Source: JBJXGV01 sp046160485
Lineage (GTDB): Bacteria; Orphanbacterota; Orphanbacteria; JBJXGV01
NCBI GenBank assembly: GCA_046160485.1
Contig: JBJXGV010000068.1
Coordinates: forward strand, 1-64,000
Direction: 5' to 3'
DNA: 64,000 nucleotides
Positions within the stretch are counted from its first letter, which is position 1, and each line of letters starts with the position of its first letter. A program made the position numbers and the translations under genes. Positions 47,243-57,695 of this stretch are shown one piece after another. Below the pieces are notes generated by a model. It saw nothing but the letters and a program-made list of their open reading frames with translations, was not told the origin of the DNA and did not search any database.

Positions 47243-47929
47243 TCACGCCGCCGCGGCGACGTACGGGTCGAGGAGCGTGCGCAACGCCCGCCTCGCGCGA
47301 TGGACGCGGATCTTTACGGCGTTCGACGTGACGCCGAGTCGCCGCGCGACACTCCGCGTCTCGAGGCCTTCGATGTCCCGCAGTACGATCGCCGTCCGGT
47401 ACGACTCGGGTAGCCGGTCGATGCAATCGCAAACGAACGCTCGCGCTTCCGCGCGCTCCAGAAGCGTGTCGGGTCGCTGCTGCTGCTCCGCGACCGATTC
47501 CGCGCCGGCACCGCTCACTTCGACGGAGCGCAGCACGTCGTCAAGCGATTGCTCGGGGCGCCGGCGCCGTGAGCGCATCCGCATGAGCGCCGCGTTGACG
47601 ACAATTCGGTGGAGCCAGGTCGATACCGCCGCTGTGCCGCGGTAATCGCGTATCGATCGGAATGCCGACAGGAACGCGTCTTGAAGTGCGTCGCGCGCGT
47701 CGTCCTCGTTCCGAAGCATGAGCCGCGCGACGGCAAGCAACCGCGCGCTGTTCTCGCGCACGAGCTGCTCGAACGCATCGTGATCGCCGGCGCGAAGCCT
47801 GGCCAGCACCGCCGCATTCTCGATCCTCATCGCTTTGTCGTTCGCTTCTCCTCCCAGGTCCGCCTCGAGAATTCGCATTTGGGCTGCGCCTCCTTCTTCC
47901 GTCGCCGTCTCGTTCCGGTGAGTGTCCAT
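47243..47929 (-). CDS. RpoE-like ECF sigma factor (probable regulon master)
   Basis: 228 residues. Region 2 is evident (DHDAFEQLVRENSARLLAVARLM, DDARDALQDAFLSAFRSI, STWLHRIVVNAALMRMRSR) and region 4 too (LPESYRTAIVLRDIEGLET, VARRLGVTSNAVKIRVHRARRAL). This is the classical RpoE-type ECF family. GAGGTG five bases upstream supports ATG 47929, but the predicted ECF promoter (47943-47970) would start transcription only about 8 bases before it. ATG 47878, with AAGGAGG 10 bases upstream, is therefore a real alternative. No anti-sigma gene is adjacent. The promoter pattern in front of it recurs at four nearby operons, implying autoregulation. Confidence 0.9.
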   Translation of the reverse strand: MDTHRNETATEEGGAAQMRILEADLGGEANDKAMRIENAAVLARLRAGDHDAFEQLVRENSARLLAVARLMLRNEDDARDALQDAFLSAFRSIRDYRGTAAVSTWLHRIVVNAALMRMRSRRRRPEQSLDDVLRSVEVSGAGAESVAEQQQRPDTLLERAEARAFVCDCIDRLPESYRTAIVLRDIEGLETRSVARRLGVTSNAVKIRVHRARRALRTLLDPYVAAAA

Positions 47930-47942
47930 GACTTCACCTCGC

Positions 47943-47970
47943 GGAATGCGGAACCGCAGGCAGAAGTTCC
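47943..47970 (-). promoter_or_regulatory. ECF-type promoter site A (sigma gene)
   Basis: Minus strand: GGAACTT, 15 bases, CATTCC. The -35 is identical to the E. coli sigma-E -35 and the spacing equals that of sites B, C, D and E. Confidence 0.65.
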
Positions 47971-47980
47971 CGCGCTGCGT

Positions 47981-48008
47981 GGAAACTCGCGGCGAGGAGA
48001 GGCATCCG
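47981..48008 (+). promoter_or_regulatory. ECF-type promoter site D (aquaporin)
   Basis: Plus strand: GGAAACT, 15 bases, CATCCG. It is a slightly degenerate match placed back-to-back with site A, 60 bases before the aquaporin start. Confidence 0.5.
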
Positions 48009-48067
48009 ATGACACGTCACGAGACCTCACTTCACACCGCATCGCACGACGACACGAGGGAATCTCC

Positions 48068-48859
48068 TTGATCACGGCTCTGCGAGAACACTGGCGGGAA
48101 TACCTGATCGAGGCGGCTGGTCTGGGCCTTTTCATGATCTCCGCGAACGTTTTCGCCGCGTTCCTCGAGAGCACGGCTTCGCCGGTGCACCGGGCGCTAC
48201 CCGATCCCGTCGTGCGCCGGATCATCATGGGCGTGATGATGGGCTCGACCGCGATCGCAATCATCTACTCGCGCTTGGGGCAACGATCGGGCGCCCATCT
48301 CAATCCGGCGGTCACGCTCACATTCTTCTGTCTTGGCAAAGTGCGGGGCCTCGACGCGATTCTCTATGCGTTGTCGCAGGCGGCCGGCGGAATCGCCGGC
48401 TCGATGCTCGCCGCCGTCGTCCTGCGTGATTGGGTCGGCGATCCCCTCGTGAACTTCGTCGCGACGGTGCCCGGCGCCGCCGGCGTCCGCGCGGCGTTCG
48501 CCGCGGAGACGGCCATCGCGTTCGGCCTGATGTTCACCGTGCTCTCCGTCTCGAACTCCGCGCGGTTCTCGCGCTTTACCGGAATCTGCGCCGGGGTTCT
48601 TGTGGCGCTCTTCATCACCTTCGAGGCGCCGCTTTCGGGAATGAGCATGAATCCGGCGCGAACCCTCGCGGCGGCGATTCCGTCAGGTAGCTGGGATGCG
48701 TTCTGGATCTACTGTGTTGCGCCGCCGTTCGGGATGCTCGCCGCGGCCGGCGCGTACGTGCGTATGCGCGGCCGGCGATGCGTGCAGTGCGCGAAGCTCC
48801 ATCACGACAACCGCGAGGTCTGCATATTCGTGTGCGGTTGGCGCCACCGGAGGTCGTAG
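48068..48859 (+). CDS. Aquaporin/MIP family channel with Cys-rich tail
   Basis: 263 residues with six hydrophobic helices and both pore motifs: SGAHLNPAVTLTFF and SMNPARTLAAA. The family conducts water or small neutral solutes such as glycerol across the inner membrane. The C-terminal cytoplasmic tail has CVQCAKLHH and CIFVC, a possible metal or redox site not typical of aquaporins. The first credible codon is TTG 48068, with GAGGGA upstream; no in-frame ATG or GTG lies between it and the upstream stop-free region. It is divergent from the RpoE-like sigma gene and preceded by ECF-type site D, suggesting a sigma-controlled osmotic or solute function. Confidence 0.88.
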   Translation: MITALREHWREYLIEAAGLGLFMISANVFAAFLESTASPVHRALPDPVVRRIIMGVMMGSTAIAIIYSRLGQRSGAHLNPAVTLTFFCLGKVRGLDAILYALSQAAGGIAGSMLAAVVLRDWVGDPLVNFVATVPGAAGVRAAFAAETAIAFGLMFTVLSVSNSARFSRFTGICAGVLVALFITFEAPLSGMSMNPARTLAAAIPSGSWDAFWIYCVAPPFGMLAAAGAYVRMRGRRCVQCAKLHHDNREVCIFVCGWRHRRS

Positions 48860-48860
48860 G

Positions 48861-48948
48861 CCGGATCTCGCCTGCAATGACGCGAGGCACGAACGCTCGC
48901 GAAGCCGCTCGTGCCTCTGCAACGTCATCACGCGGTTCTTCGATCCGG
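48861..48948. terminator. Nested three-part inverted repeat between convergent genes
   Basis: Outer stem CCGGATC (48861) with GATCCGG (48942-48948), middle ATGACG (48877) with CGTCAT (48923-48928), inner AGGCACGA with TCGTGCCT. The element fills almost the whole gap between the aquaporin and nucleotidyltransferase stops. It is probably a bidirectional terminator; a structured RNA element cannot be excluded. Confidence 0.5.
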
Positions 48949-48956
48949 CAATGCCC

Positions 48957-49886
48957 CTAGCTGTACGCGAGGGCCAGCGCCGCCGGCGCCTCGACGATTG
49001 ACCGTGCTTCGACATGCGCATCGCGCCAGCGCGCGACCCGAGCGGGTGTCCCGAGATCAGTCCATCCGCACGGCGGCACGGAAAGCACCGCGAGCGATCG
49101 CGGCAACTTCTGCAGAACATCCGTCGAGAAATCGAGCTTTCGCAAACTGCGGTAAAGCGCGTCGAGGGTCGCAGGATTACCGATCCCGCGCTTGAGCGCG
49201 GCGATGAACATCATGAGAAGTTCCGGTTGCGCTTGGCCGAACATCTCGACGAGCGTCGCGGCGGAACCGGCGAGCATGAAGCTGTTCCAGAGCGCGCCGT
49301 GTTCGAAGAGGGCGCGCGCCGCGGACGCCGATGGTTTCTCGATGAACGAATCGACGAATCGCGCACGACCGACGCCGCTTCGCGCCGGCACGATCCATCC
49401 GTAGTCGTGCTCGGCGGAGTCTGGGCTCATTCCGAGGAGAACCACGCGCCGCGGATCCCGATCGGCGGTGCTGATCGCATCCAAGAGCGCGCCGATCGCC
49501 ACATCTTCATCCTCGATGAAATGGTCGGAAGGAAGGATGACGACGTTCGCGTCCTGGTCGCGGAGCATGACGTGCAGAAGAGGCAGCAGGATTCCGGCTG
49601 CCGTACCGCGATTCTCCGGCTGAACGACGATGTTCTCGTCGGCGACGTCGCGAAGCTCCTCTTCCCACCAGCGGCGATGTTCGCGCGCGACGATCGTGGT
49701 GATGCGTTCTGAAGGCGCAAGGCACGCCGCGCGCCGAAGCGTCCACCGGAGCATCGACGATCCTCCGCCGAAATCCCAGTACTGCTTCGGAACCCCGCTC
49801 GATCCCGGGGTCGCGGTGATGGAGAGCAGTCTCTTCCCCTCGCCCGCGGCGAGGATGATCGGCCAGACACGGCCCCGAGCGCTCAT
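48957..49886 (-). CDS. Mannose-1-phosphate guanylyltransferase-like nucleotidyltransferase
   Basis: 309 residues. The N-terminal nucleotide-binding loop is PIILAAGEGKRLLSIT, followed by GVPKQYWDFGG, AREHRRWWEEEL, VQPENRGTAAGILLPL, VVILPSDHFI (metal Asp) and FIEKPS, as in GDP-mannose pyrophosphorylases. It is shorter than bifunctional ManC and lacks the C-terminal isomerase domain. It would supply an activated sugar, probably GDP-mannose, for envelope glycans or compatible solutes; the sugar is inferred. ATG 49886 has AAAGGAGG upstream, and ECF-type promoter site B lies about 80 bases further up. Confidence 0.85.
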   Translation of the reverse strand: MSARGRVWPIILAAGEGKRLLSITATPGSSGVPKQYWDFGGGSSMLRWTLRRAACLAPSERITTIVAREHRRWWEEELRDVADENIVVQPENRGTAAGILLPLLHVMLRDQDANVVILPSDHFIEDEDVAIGALLDAISTADRDPRRVVLLGMSPDSAEHDYGWIVPARSGVGRARFVDSFIEKPSASAARALFEHGALWNSFMLAGSAATLVEMFGQAQPELLMMFIAALKRGIGNPATLDALYRSLRKLDFSTDVLQKLPRSLAVLSVPPCGWTDLGTPARVARWRDAHVEARSIVEAPAALALAYS

Positions 49887-49967
49887 TCTTTCCTCCTTTG
49901 GCTGAGGTTTCGCCCGGCCGAGATCGAGGCGCGTTGCGCCGCCGCCTTCGTCGGGGTTCGCCGAGCA

Positions 49968-49995
49968 GGAATGCGCAACTCTCACGAAAAGTTCC
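49968..49995 (-). promoter_or_regulatory. ECF-type promoter site B (nucleotidyltransferase)
   Basis: Minus strand: GGAACTT, 15 bases, CATTCC. It matches site A exactly in both boxes and spacing; the spacer sequence differs, so this is not a simple duplication. Confidence 0.65.
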
Positions 49996-50031
49996 TGGAG
50001 ATCTCGCCGAACGCGCGCGGCACTTGGGTGA

Positions 50032-50060
50032 GTGACCGCCGCACACGCCTGCCCTATAAT
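50032..50060 (+). promoter_or_regulatory. Housekeeping-type promoter of the second ECF sigma gene
   Basis: Consensus -10 TATAAT (50055-50060) with GTGACC at 50032-50037, spacing 17. The predicted start near 50067 gives a 73-base leader to ATG 50140. Confidence 0.6.
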
Positions 50061-50139
50061 GCGCGGGTCGGCGGCCGCGCCGCGCCGCGTTGCACGCCGC
50101 GCGCGCTGCTCGCGGTCGGCGGCCACACGAGAGACGACG

Positions 50140-50736
50140 ATGACGAACGACACGACGATTTCCGTTCGCGAATTCGAGGAGATGCTCAGCGCGATTCTGT
50201 CCATCGCGTTCGCGGTCGCGCTTCGCCTCGTCCGGAACCCGACCGACGCGGAAGATCTCGTTCAGGAGGCGTCCGTCAACGCGTTTCGCGGCATCAACAC
50301 GTTTCAACGCGGAACGAGCTTTAAGGCTTGGTTCCTGAAGATCATGACGAATTGCTTTTACGCGCGGTATCGCAAGGCGAAGCGTGAGCCCGAGACCGTG
50401 AGCATCGACGATGCGCCGCCGCTCTACATGTTCTTTCAAGCGATCGGCGCCGGGATGCACGAGCGGTACGACGATCCCGCCGGAGAGCTTTTGTCGAAGC
50501 TTGATGCCGAGAAGATTTCCGCGGCGTTAGCAGCGCTCCCGGACGAGTATCGCGTCGTCGCGGCGCTCTATTTCATCGATGACATGTCGTACGAAGAGAT
50601 CTCGGAGATCGTCGCGTGTCCGGTCGGGACTGTGCGCTCGCGGCTCCATCGCGGCCGGCGGCTGTTGCAGAAGGCGCTCTGGCGGATCGCCGACGACCAT
50701 GGCGTCGTTTCAAGCATGAAGGCGGGGAAGGTCTAG
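50140..50736 (+). CDS. ECF sigma factor with adjacent zf-HC2 anti-sigma
   Basis: 198 residues. Region 2 (LSIAFAVALRLVRNPTDAEDLVQEASVNAFR, cited by LVQEASVNAFRGI, and FKAWFLKIMTNCFYARYRKAKR) and region 4 (YRVVAALYFIDDMSYEEIS, VACPVGTVRSRLHRGRRLL) match the classical ECF type. It is followed one base after its stop by a zinc-binding anti-sigma. ATG 50140 was chosen because the TATAAT promoter lies inside the longer open frame; only a weak GAGA ribosome site is seen. Its own promoter is housekeeping-like, unlike the RpoE-like sigma at 47.9 kb. Confidence 0.9.
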   Translation: MTNDTTISVREFEEMLSAILSIAFAVALRLVRNPTDAEDLVQEASVNAFRGINTFQRGTSFKAWFLKIMTNCFYARYRKAKREPETVSIDDAPPLYMFFQAIGAGMHERYDDPAGELLSKLDAEKISAALAALPDEYRVVAALYFIDDMSYEEISEIVACPVGTVRSRLHRGRRLLQKALWRIADDHGVVSSMKAGKV

Positions 50737-50737
50737 C

Positions 50738-51001
50738 GTGGGCACACTCGATCGATACACCTGCGAAGAAATGCTCCGCAAGCTCGATGCCTACCTCGAT
50801 CGGCGGCTCGACGCGGACGAGCTGAAGCACGTCGAGGAACATCTCGAGACCTGCGCGCGGTGCGCGACCGAGTATCGCTTCGAGCGGACGCTCCTCGATG
50901 GGATCGGCGACAAGCTGCGGCACGCCGCGGTGCCCGCGGATTTGATGCAGAAGATCTCCCGCCTGCTCCAGAAAGAAGGCGAGTCCTCCGAGAAGGAGTA
51001 A
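50738..51001 (+). CDS. zf-HC2 zinc-finger anti-sigma factor
   Basis: 87 residues. The zinc anti-sigma core reads HVEEHLETCARCATEY, the H-x3-C-x2-C signature of the ZAS/zf-HC2 family, preceded by a helix with CEEMLRKLDAYLDRRL. It has no membrane segment, so it is a soluble anti-sigma that probably binds the sigma encoded immediately upstream. GTG 50738 follows the sigma stop by one base, with GGGGAAGG upstream, indicating coupled translation. The small size and lack of a sensor domain suggest direct redox or partner-based release. Confidence 0.85.
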   Translation: MGTLDRYTCEEMLRKLDAYLDRRLDADELKHVEEHLETCARCATEYRFERTLLDGIGDKLRHAAVPADLMQKISRLLQKEGESSEKE

Positions 51002-51007
51002 CCGGCG

Positions 51008-51817
51008 CTAACCGCCGGCGCCGCGAACGGCTGCGAATTCGCTCGCCTCATAGCCGAGCGCGATGAGAAACGCGTCGGGGAGTGCGCCTGCAATCGCGAT
51101 CACGGTTCGCCGATCTGCCCCCGAGAGCCCCAAGTGCCGCACGTCGGCAAGCCCCGTCGCGGCGCCGAGACTTGCGCAGTCGAAAAGAATCGCGCCGAGA
51201 AAAGCCGCGCCAGACAGGTCGGCACCGCTCAGGTTCGCGCCGCTTAGGTTCGTGCGGATGAATTCCGCGCCGTTCATCCTCGCGTCCGCGAGTACGGCGC
51301 CCGTCATGTTCGCGTTCGTGAGATTCGCGCCGCGGAGAACCGCTCCGGCGAGGTCCGCGCGCAGAAAGCTCGAGTCCTCCAAATCAGCGCCGGTGAAATC
51401 GGCGGCCGCGAGGTTCGTGCGAGAGAAGTCGGCTCGCGAACACGTCGCGCCGGCGAGATCCGCGCGCGTAAAGTTCGACCACATGAAGCTCGCGCGGGTG
51501 AGGCGGGCGTCGGCGAAGCGCGCGTCGGTGAAGTCGCTCGCGAGGGCGATCGTGTCGGTGAACGACGCACCGCGAAAGACCGCGCCTCGGAGCGACGCGG
51601 CCGACAGGTCCGCCCCGATCAGCTTTGCGCCCGAGAGGTCGGCCCCGTCGAGGTTCGCTCCGCAGAGGTCGGCGCCGCGCAGATCGGCTCCGCGAAGGTC
51701 CGCGCGGCGAAGGTCCGCCCCAAACAGCGGCCGGTACCGCAAGTCGCTCCCGGCGAGCGTCTCCGCGTCGATGGTGACCAGCGTCCTGCCGTCGTCCTTA
51801 CTCTTAATTTCCATCAT
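51008..51817 (-). CDS. Pentapeptide-repeat protein
   Basis: 269 residues. From about residue 28 to 220 the sequence is built of A(D/N)LxG-type pentapeptides (ADLRRADLRGADLRGADL-like runs, TNLSGANLSGADL), forming a right-handed quadrilateral beta-helix. An N-terminal cap (MMEIKSKDDGRTLVTID) and a C-terminal helical tail follow. Some family members mimic DNA and bind gyrase or other proteins; most have unknown roles. There is no signal peptide, so it is cytoplasmic. It is encoded opposite and between two zf-HC2 anti-sigma genes. AAGGAG upstream supports ATG 51817. Confidence 0.9.
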   Translation of the reverse strand: MMEIKSKDDGRTLVTIDAETLAGSDLRYRPLFGADLRRADLRGADLRGADLCGANLDGADLSGAKLIGADLSAASLRGAVFRGASFTDTIALASDFTDARFADARLTRASFMWSNFTRADLAGATCSRADFSRTNLAAADFTGADLEDSSFLRADLAGAVLRGANLTNANMTGAVLADARMNGAEFIRTNLSGANLSGADLSGAAFLGAILFDCASLGAATGLADVRHLGLSGADRRTVIAIAGALPDAFLIALGYEASEFAAVRGAGG

Positions 51818-51911
51818 GAGGGGCTCCTTCGAGGGCCGGCGTCGAGCGGCGCTGACCGCGTCCGACGGGCGGGCCGCGCCATAGGGTTCTCCGCGCGCCG
51901 CGCATTTTCCG

Positions 51912-51939
51912 GGAACCAGTCTAGCAGAATCGCCATTCC
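51912..51939 (+). promoter_or_regulatory. ECF-type promoter site C (anti-sigma/glucosidase operon)
   Basis: Plus strand: GGAACCA, 15 bases, CATTCC. The predicted start is about 45 bases before the second anti-sigma gene. It overlaps a minus-strand extended -10 serving the pentapeptide gene. Confidence 0.6.
51918..51926 (-). promoter_or_regulatory. Extended -10 (TGc-TAGACT) of the pentapeptide gene
   Basis: TGCTAGACT on the minus strand, about 100 bases before ATG 51817. It lies inside the spacer of ECF site C on the other strand. Confidence 0.45.
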
Positions 51940-51990
51940 GGTCAGCACAAGCAGCTGCGAAGCGGATTTCCCCTGAGGGGCGATGTGGAG

Positions 51991-52234
51991 ATGGGTTCGT
52001 ATGCACTGACATGTGACGATGTCTTCGCGCGCCTCGACGACTTTCTCGATCGGCAGTTGAGCGCGGCGGAGATGGATGCGGTTCGCATCCACTTGGAGCG
52101 ATGCGCCGAGTGCGCCAACGAATACGCGTTCGAAGGGCGGGTCCTAGAGGATCTGCGCGCGAAGTTGCGGCGCGTTCGTGTCCCGGAGCGCCTCTCCGAG
52201 GCGATCACCAACAGGCTGACCAAGGAGATTCCCG

Positions 52235-52248
<14 letters not shown>
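51991..52248 (+). CDS. Second zf-HC2 zinc-finger anti-sigma factor
   Basis: 85 residues (87 if GTG 51985 is used). The zinc motif is HLERCAECANEY (H-x3-C-x2-C), preceded by CDDVFARLDDFLDRQL, the same layout as the anti-sigma at 50738-51001. No sigma gene lies next to it. It is the first gene of the glucosidase operon, and its stop overlaps the glucosidase start by 14 bases. GAGGGG lies upstream of both possible starts. Because ECF site C drives it, I infer that it restrains the sigma factor that transcribes it. Confidence 0.82.
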
Positions 52249-54991
<2,743 letters not shown>

Positions 54992-55003
54992 GGCGATCGC
55001 GAG

Positions 55004-56932
55004 ATGCTAAGCGATGACCTGCTCGGGGCGGAGTGGCTCGAAGCCGATGGACTCGGAGGATTCGCGTCGGGAACGGTGAGCGGCGCTCGAAGCCGCCGCT
55101 ATCACGCGCTTCTGCTCGCGGCCGCGACGCCGCCGACAGGGCGCGTCGTTCTCGTCAACGGGATGGAAGCGTTCGTCGAGACGCCGGCGGGGCGGTTCGC
55201 GCTGTCGTCGGAGCGCTATGCCCCCGAGGTCACGCATCCCGACGGCGCGCGCCGCATCGCCTCCTTCACCGCGGAGCCGTGGCCGCTCTGGCGCTTCCGC
55301 CTCGAGGACGGCACCGAGATCGAGCAGGAGATTTTCGCGGTGAACGACGCGCCCGTCACCGCGGTTGCGTGGCGCCTCGTGGTGCCGCGCGACGGCGTGA
55401 CACTCGCCGTTCGACCGTATCTCTCCGGACGCGACTATCATTCGCTCCATCGTGAGAACGGTTCGCTCCGATTCGACGCCGAGGTGCGCGGCGCGGAGGT
55501 GGCGTGGCGAACGTACGGCGACGTTCCCGCGGTGATCGCGTGCACGAACGGCGAGTACGCCCACCAGCCGGAATGGTATCGCAACTTTCTGTACGCCCAC
55601 GAACGCGAGCGCGGACTCGACGATCTCGAAGATCTCGCGTCGCCTGGAGTCGTGCGTTGGAATCTTTCATCGGGCGACGCCGTGTTTCTCCTCGCCGCGG
55701 GTGACGCGGCCGCGCGCGCGCACTTCGCGGCCGGACCGGCTCGCGCCTTCGCGGATCTCCGCGCGGCCGAGCGCGCACGCCGCGCGGCGTTCCCCTCGCG
55801 GCTCCATCGCGCCGCCGACGCGTATATCGTGCGTCGCGGCGCCGGGAAGACGATCGTCGCCGGCTACCCTTGGTTCACCGACTGGGGCCGCGACACGTTC
55901 ATCGCGATGCGCGGGCTCTGCCTCGCCGCCGGACGGCTCGACGACGCGCGCGACATTCTTCTCGAGTGGGCCGGCGCGATCTCCGGCGGGATGATTCCGA
56001 ACCGATTCGCCGACAGCGGCGAAGCGCCCGAGTACAACGCCGTCGATGCCTCGCTCTGGTACGTGCTCGTTGTCGCGGACTGGATCGCCGAGATGCAACG
56101 CGCCGGACGCTCGCCGACAACAGCGCATGAGAGTCGGCTTGCGGGCGCCGTCGCCGCGATTCTCGACGGCTACACGCGCGGGACGCGATTCGGCATACGA
56201 ATGGACTCCGACGGCTTGCTCGCGGCGGGCGAGCGAGGCGTTCAGCTCACCTGGATGGACGCAAAGGTCGGCGACCGCGTCATCACGCCGCGGATCGGCA
56301 AGCCGGTCGAGGTTGAGGCGCTGTGGATCAACGCGCTCCACTTCGGTGAGCGCTTCGCCGCAATCGAGCCCGGCCGGTACGATCGCGCCCTCGCCGCGTT
56401 TCGCGAGCGCTTCTGGAACGACGCGGCCGGCGCACTCTTCGACGTCGTCGACGTCGAGCACGAGCGCGGGACGCAGGATGGGACGTTTCGACCGAATCAG
56501 ATTTTCGCCGTCGGCGGGCTTCCGCTGACTCTTCTCGACCCGGAGCGCGCGCGCCGCGTCGTCGACGCGGTCGAGGCGCGGCTTTGGACGCCGATCGGCC
56601 TGCGCTCGCTCGCGCCGGACGAGGCCGGCTACGCCCCGCGCTACGAGGGCGGCCCCGCGCAGCGCGACGCCGTCTACCATCAAGGCACCGGGTGGGCGTG
56701 GCTCCTGGGGCCATTCGTCGAGGCGTGGCTCCGCGTGCGCGGCAGCACCGACGCCGCGCGCCGCGAGGCGCGCGCGCGTTTCCTCGAGCCGCTTCTTGCT
56801 CATCTCGAAACGGCCGGCCTCGGGCACGTCTCCGAAATCGCCGACGCGCAATCGCCGCACACGCCGCGCGGATGTCCGTTCCAGGCGTGGTCCGTCGGCG
56901 AGGCGATGCGCATCGCCCGACTCCTCGACTAA
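55004..56932 (+). CDS. Amylo-alpha-1,6-glucosidase / glycogen debranching enzyme-like
   Basis: 642 residues. The N-terminal glycogen-debranching domain has LEADGLGGFASGTVSGARSRRYH, cited by its GGFASGTV core, and RRYHALLLA. The C-terminal (alpha/alpha)6 part has TIVAGYPWFTDWGRDTFIAM, GMIPNRFADSGEAPEYNAVDASLW (in part), and YHQGTGWAWLLGPF, diagnostic of bacterial GDE_C/GH133 enzymes. These cleave alpha-1,6 branches of glycogen-like glucans and release glucose. It is encoded 12 bases after the glucosidase. A hydrolytic rather than phosphorolytic route to free glucose fits the glucose dehydrogenase further down. Confidence 0.9.
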   Translation: MLSDDLLGAEWLEADGLGGFASGTVSGARSRRYHALLLAAATPPTGRVVLVNGMEAFVETPAGRFALSSERYAPEVTHPDGARRIASFTAEPWPLWRFRLEDGTEIEQEIFAVNDAPVTAVAWRLVVPRDGVTLAVRPYLSGRDYHSLHRENGSLRFDAEVRGAEVAWRTYGDVPAVIACTNGEYAHQPEWYRNFLYAHERERGLDDLEDLASPGVVRWNLSSGDAVFLLAAGDAAARAHFAAGPARAFADLRAAERARRAAFPSRLHRAADAYIVRRGAGKTIVAGYPWFTDWGRDTFIAMRGLCLAAGRLDDARDILLEWAGAISGGMIPNRFADSGEAPEYNAVDASLWYVLVVADWIAEMQRAGRSPTTAHESRLAGAVAAILDGYTRGTRFGIRMDSDGLLAAGERGVQLTWMDAKVGDRVITPRIGKPVEVEALWINALHFGERFAAIEPGRYDRALAAFRERFWNDAAGALFDVVDVEHERGTQDGTFRPNQIFAVGGLPLTLLDPERARRVVDAVEARLWTPIGLRSLAPDEAGYAPRYEGGPAQRDAVYHQGTGWAWLLGPFVEAWLRVRGSTDAARREARARFLEPLLAHLETAGLGHVSEIADAQSPHTPRGCPFQAWSVGEAMRIARLLD

Positions 56933-56965
56933 GAATCGCGATCGTCAAAACACGGCGCGGCGGCG

Positions 56966-56993
56966 GGAACTTTTCTTCGCGGTTCCTCATTCC
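56966..56993 (+). promoter_or_regulatory. ECF-type promoter site E (DM13/GMC operon)
   Basis: Plus strand: GGAACTT, 15 bases, CATTCC, about 62 bases before ATG 57056. Both boxes and spacing equal sites A and B. Confidence 0.65.
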
Positions 56994-57055
56994 TGCCCCA
57001 CGACAGCGCGCTTCGCGCAAATCGAAACTCAACCCATCAACGAGGAGGTCGTGTC

Positions 57056-57550
57056 ATGCAGAAGAAGAAGCTGGTTCTCGGTCTGGTCGCGTTCGCCGTG
57101 GTTGCCGTCGGTTGGTCCCTCTTTCGCCCGGAGCGGTTGTTCGTCAACACCACCGTGAACGAAGGCTTTGCCGACGCGGCGACGGCGAAGGCGGCCGCGC
57201 AAGCGCCGGTGCTCCTGTCGCAGGGGACCTTCCACAAGGGGGCGCACGAAACGGCCGGCACCGCGTCGATCTTTCAGACGCCCGACGGGAAGCGTGTGCT
57301 CCGTCTCACCGACTTCATGACGTCGAACGGCCCCGATGTTCAGGTCTATCTGGTCGCGGCCAACGACGCGCTCGACAACGACACGGTGACGAAGTCGGGA
57401 TTCGTTCACGTCGGCGCGCTGAAGGGGAACATCGGGGACCAGAACTACGAGCTGCCCGCGGGCGTCGATTTGGCGAAGCACCGCGCGGTCACGATCTGGT
57501 GCCGCCGATTCGGCGTCAACTTCGGCACCGCACCGCTCACGCTGAGCTAA
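57056..57550 (+). CDS. DM13-domain membrane-anchored protein
   Basis: 164 residues. A basic start and hydrophobic helix (residues 4-20) form a signal anchor. The rest is a DM13 domain: LSQGTFHKGAHETAGTASIF, VLRLTDFMTSNGPDVQVYL, KGNIGDQNYELP, and VTIWCRRFGVNFGTAPL with a conserved Cys. DM13 domains are proposed to take part in redox or hydroxylation chemistry at the cell surface. It begins the oxidoreductase part of the cluster. GAGGAGGT upstream supports ATG 57056, and ECF-type site E supplies a separate promoter. Confidence 0.85.
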   Translation: MQKKKLVLGLVAFAVVAVGWSLFRPERLFVNTTVNEGFADAATAKAAAQAPVLLSQGTFHKGAHETAGTASIFQTPDGKRVLRLTDFMTSNGPDVQVYLVAANDALDNDTVTKSGFVHVGALKGNIGDQNYELPAGVDLAKHRAVTIWCRRFGVNFGTAPLTLS

Positions 57551-57592
57551 CCGTCACTCGCCACTTACGAGCCGAGAACGCTGGAGGTCCCG

Positions 57593-57691
57593 ATGAGCCC
57601 GATCATGATGGACGAGCCTCTGACCGAATCCCAAGGCGACTGCGACGAGTCGAACGCGGCGTTCATCCTTGGCGTCGGAAAGGACACGTAG
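57593..57691 (+). CDS. 32-residue small protein upstream of the GMC oxidoreductase
   Basis: A short ORF between the DM13 and GMC genes with a strong ribosome site (GGAGGT, 3-5 bases before ATG 57593). It encodes an acidic peptide (MSPIMMDEPLTESQGDCDES, then a hydrophobic FILGVG stretch). Its stop is 4 bases before the GMC start, which itself has a poor ribosome site, so translational coupling is likely. No homologue is recognised. It may be a coupling leader peptide or a small subunit. Confidence 0.45.
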   Translation: MSPIMMDEPLTESQGDCDESNAAFILGVGKDT

Positions 57692-57695
57692 AGAA

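Noticed and set aside
48861..48948. Integron attC-like site
   Set aside because: Inverted arms are present, but the RYYYAAC/GTTRRRY core sites and an integrase are absent.
50032..50139. N-terminal extension of the second ECF sigma
   Set aside because: The consensus TATAAT lies inside it, so this DNA is promoter and leader, not coding.
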